16,668 nt of DNA from an uncultured bacterium. Its GTDB lineage: Bacteria > Verrucomicrobiota > Lentisphaeria > Victivallales > Victivallaceae. The translations under genes and the position numbers were made by a program. The notes under the pieces were generated by a model, which saw nothing but the letters and a program-made list of their open reading frames with translations, ran no database searches and was not told the DNA's origin. The DNA is taken from NCBI GenBank assembly GCA_900551245.1, contig URVC01000072.1, positions 1-16,668 of the forward strand. Direction: 5' to 3'. Shown here piece after piece: positions 15,384 to 16,668 of the stretch. Every line of letters starts with the position of its first letter. Positions within the stretch are counted from its first letter, which is position 1.

Positions 15384-15413
15384 GAAGTTCCTCCCTCAAT
15401 TCCAGTTTCTTAT

Positions 15414-15442
15414 ACCATACCGGCACTCCGGCGGAAATGCAA
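15414..15442 (-). promoter_or_regulatory. Probable promoter of the metallophosphoesterase gene
   Basis: On the minus strand TTGCAT (complement of 15437-15442) and TATGGT (complement of 15414-15419) are 17 bases apart; TATAAG, 5 bases further on, is an alternative -10. It lies in the 178-base gap shared with the AraC-family gene. Confidence 0.45.
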
Positions 15443-15510
15443 GACCTCCCCGGAATCCTTCCGGCAAATATCACGGATTCAGCATGACTTCGATATTTCC
15501 ACATCTGCAT

Positions 15511-15539
15511 TTGCTCCCGTCCGGCGAAGGTGCTATATT
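15511..15539 (+). promoter_or_regulatory. Promoter of the AraC-family gene
   Basis: TTGCTC (15511-15516) and TATATT (15534-15539) are 17 bases apart with TGC before the -10. The position is only about 22 bases before the ATG at 15562, which rules out the in-frame ATG at 15484 as start for this transcript. Confidence 0.6.
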
Positions 15540-15561
15540 AGTTGCAACAGGGGGAACTGAA

Positions 15562-16473
15562 ATGGGCCGGATCCAGGAACAACTTCACTTGAATCACCTT
15601 TCCAGAGAGGGCTTTCTCCGGCTTGCCGATTACATCATCAACGCCATGGAGCTGCGCCACGTCTACTTCGGTCGCCGCACCCCTTCGCCGGGACACGGCC
15701 AGATCGAGATGCATCCGGCATTTATTTTCGACGTTCCGCTGAGCGGGGAAAAACATCTCTCCTGGGGAGATGCCGCAGGCGTCTGCGAACGGATTCTTCC
15801 TCCCGGCGAGGTACTGCTCTGCGAACCCCTGGCCTGGAAACTGCCGAGCTGGGACCGGCCGCATGAACTCTGCTGTTTTGTCTTCCGCGAAGAGTACATC
15901 CGGCTCACCTACGTCGACATTCCGGCGCCGCTGCCGCCGGGAAGCCGTCCGGTATGCAGTTGTTTCTTTCACTCACAGCTGCCCCCATCCGACTCCATCC
16001 GCAACCTGCTGCACTGCCTGGCGGAACAAGGCAGAAACGGCGACCCCGGTTGCGCCATGCCGGATCTGGCACGCGGATTGTTCCGCCTGACGCTGGCCCG
16101 CCTGAAGGAGGACTCCCCGCCCCCGGAAGGGAAAGCGACGCGCAACTATGAGCGGATCCGCCAGTATCTGCAGGAAAATTTCCGTTCTCCGATCACCCGG
16201 GAAAGCGTGGCGGAACAATTCCATCTGCACCCCGGCTATCTTTCGCGCCTCTTCACGGCCAGAGGGGAAAATTTTTCCACGGTCTTGCGCGATCTGCGCA
16301 TGGATCACGCCGCCCTGCTGCTCCGGAACACGGAACTGCTGGTCGATGAGATCGCCGACCAGTGCGGTTATCAGAGCACGACCTTTTTCACCGCGGTCTT
16401 CCGCAGCCGCTTTGGAGTTCCTCCGGGGAAATATCGCTGCCTCCATTTCGAGGAAACCAGTCACCAGACATAA
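15562..16473 (+). CDS. AraC-family transcriptional regulator
   Basis: A 303-residue regulator. Residues about 30-135 are a cupin-like sensor domain (FIFDVPLSGEKHLSW, LPPGEVLLCEP). Residues about 195-293 are the AraC DNA-binding domain with two helix-turn-helix motifs: SVAEQFHLHPGYLSRLF (215-231) and the second around EIADQCGYQSTTFFTAVFRSRFG (263-285), ending with the PPGKYR signature. The ATG at 15562 has GGGGG 7 bases upstream and lies just after a promoter; longer in-frame starts would run through that promoter. The gene is divergent from the metallophosphoesterase, which may be its target. It has many cysteines in the sensor domain. The ligand is probably a sugar, as for most of the family with a cupin N-terminus, but this is inference. 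Confidence 0.88.
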   Translation: MGRIQEQLHLNHLSREGFLRLADYIINAMELRHVYFGRRTPSPGHGQIEMHPAFIFDVPLSGEKHLSWGDAAGVCERILPPGEVLLCEPLAWKLPSWDRPHELCCFVFREEYIRLTYVDIPAPLPPGSRPVCSCFFHSQLPPSDSIRNLLHCLAEQGRNGDPGCAMPDLARGLFRLTLARLKEDSPPPEGKATRNYERIRQYLQENFRSPITRESVAEQFHLHPGYLSRLFTARGENFSTVLRDLRMDHAALLLRNTELLVDEIADQCGYQSTTFFTAVFRSRFGVPPGKYRCLHFEETSHQT

Positions 16474-16635
16474 AAAGCGAATTCCAACCGGCATCGCAGT
16501 ATCTCAGTGCAGGAAGAATTCCACTTCGCCAATGGGTGCACAATTTGCCGGACCATACTGGTACCATTCCGCATCGTTTTACACTCTTTTGCGATCGCAG
16601 GGAGCAAAAAACGGCGAAAAACCTCATTTTTGAGC
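16474..16635. other. Gene-free stretch after the AraC-family gene
   Basis: I see no gene here. The 8-mer GAATTCCA occurs at 16479-16486 and 16516-16523, 37 bases apart. A 10-base palindrome TGCGATCGCA lies within TTTTGC...GCAAAA arms shortly before the terminal promoter. No intrinsic terminator for the AraC-family gene is recognisable. Confidence 0.4.
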
Positions 16636-16663
16636 TTGCGAGTTGGAAAAACACTGCTATATT
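16636..16663 (+). promoter_or_regulatory. Promoter reading out of the window to the right
   Basis: TTGCGA (16636-16641) and TATATT (16658-16663) are 16 bases apart with TGC before the -10. The 10-mer TGCTATATTA (16655-16664) is the same as that of the AraC-family promoter and the left-edge promoter. The gene served lies beyond the window. Confidence 0.5.
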
Positions 16664-16668
16664 AAATC

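Noticed and set aside
16479..16523. GAATTCCA repeated after 37 bases
   Set aside because: Only two copies of an 8-mer with no conserved flanks; not a CRISPR array or clear repeat element.
16388..16654. An 88-codon minus-strand frame over the end of the AraC-family gene, with a stretch reading SGILPALRYCDAG
   Set aside because: Mostly antisense to a real gene and without ribosome binding site. The stretch recalls dispersed repeats in some PVC genomes, but one copy in the window is not enough to call a repeat.

Overview
The window looks like chromosomal DNA from a polysaccharide-degrading member of the PVC group, most likely Lentisphaerota (Victivallis-like). This is inferred from gene content, not from a search. 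The pointers are two pseudopilin-like proteins with an FTLIELL-type N-terminus and a C-terminal H-X9-DG motif, GntR-LacI chimeric regulators next to them, and large secreted glycosidases. There are no RNA genes, CRISPR arrays, insertion sequences or phage genes that I can support.

Left half (1-11280): two three-gene modules face away from each other from a 408-base intergenic region at 6131-6538. Each module has the same order: a GntR-type winged-helix regulator with a LacI-type effector domain, then a pseudopilin-like H-X9-DG protein, then a large secreted clan GH-A-type glycosidase. The minus-strand module runs 6130 to 1921. It is followed by a GH5-type glycosidase with its own promoter (1701 to 166) and an intrinsic terminator at 108-142. 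The plus-strand module runs 6539 to 11238. Within each module the genes are tightly packed: 98-base and ATGA overlaps between regulator and pseudopilin, and gaps of 24 and 9 bases before the glycosidase. The mirror-image arrangement is the most interesting thing here. It suggests that the pseudopilin is functionally tied to the enzyme it precedes, for example in export, surface display or assembly.

Middle (11339-14127): a more GC-rich cassette codes for an IclR-family regulator, an SDR-family oxidoreductase and an enolase-superfamily sugar-acid dehydratase of the galactonate-dehydratase type. It is read from a near-consensus promoter flanked by TGTGAA half-sites. Together they fit oxidation of a sugar or sugar acid followed by dehydration to a 2-keto-3-deoxy acid. 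The lactonase, kinase or aldolase needed to complete such a route is not in the window.

Right (14106-16473): a cytoplasmic calcineurin-like metallophosphoesterase lies on the minus strand and overlaps the dehydratase tail-to-tail by 22 bases. It is transcribed divergently from an AraC-family regulator. The last 195 bases hold no gene but end in a promoter pointing out of the window. The first 40 bases hold a similar promoter pointing out to the left.

Working model: the regulators sense plant or host glycan breakdown products, the secreted glycosidases release sugars, and the IclR cassette uses a derived sugar acid. The individual substrates cannot be read from the sequence.
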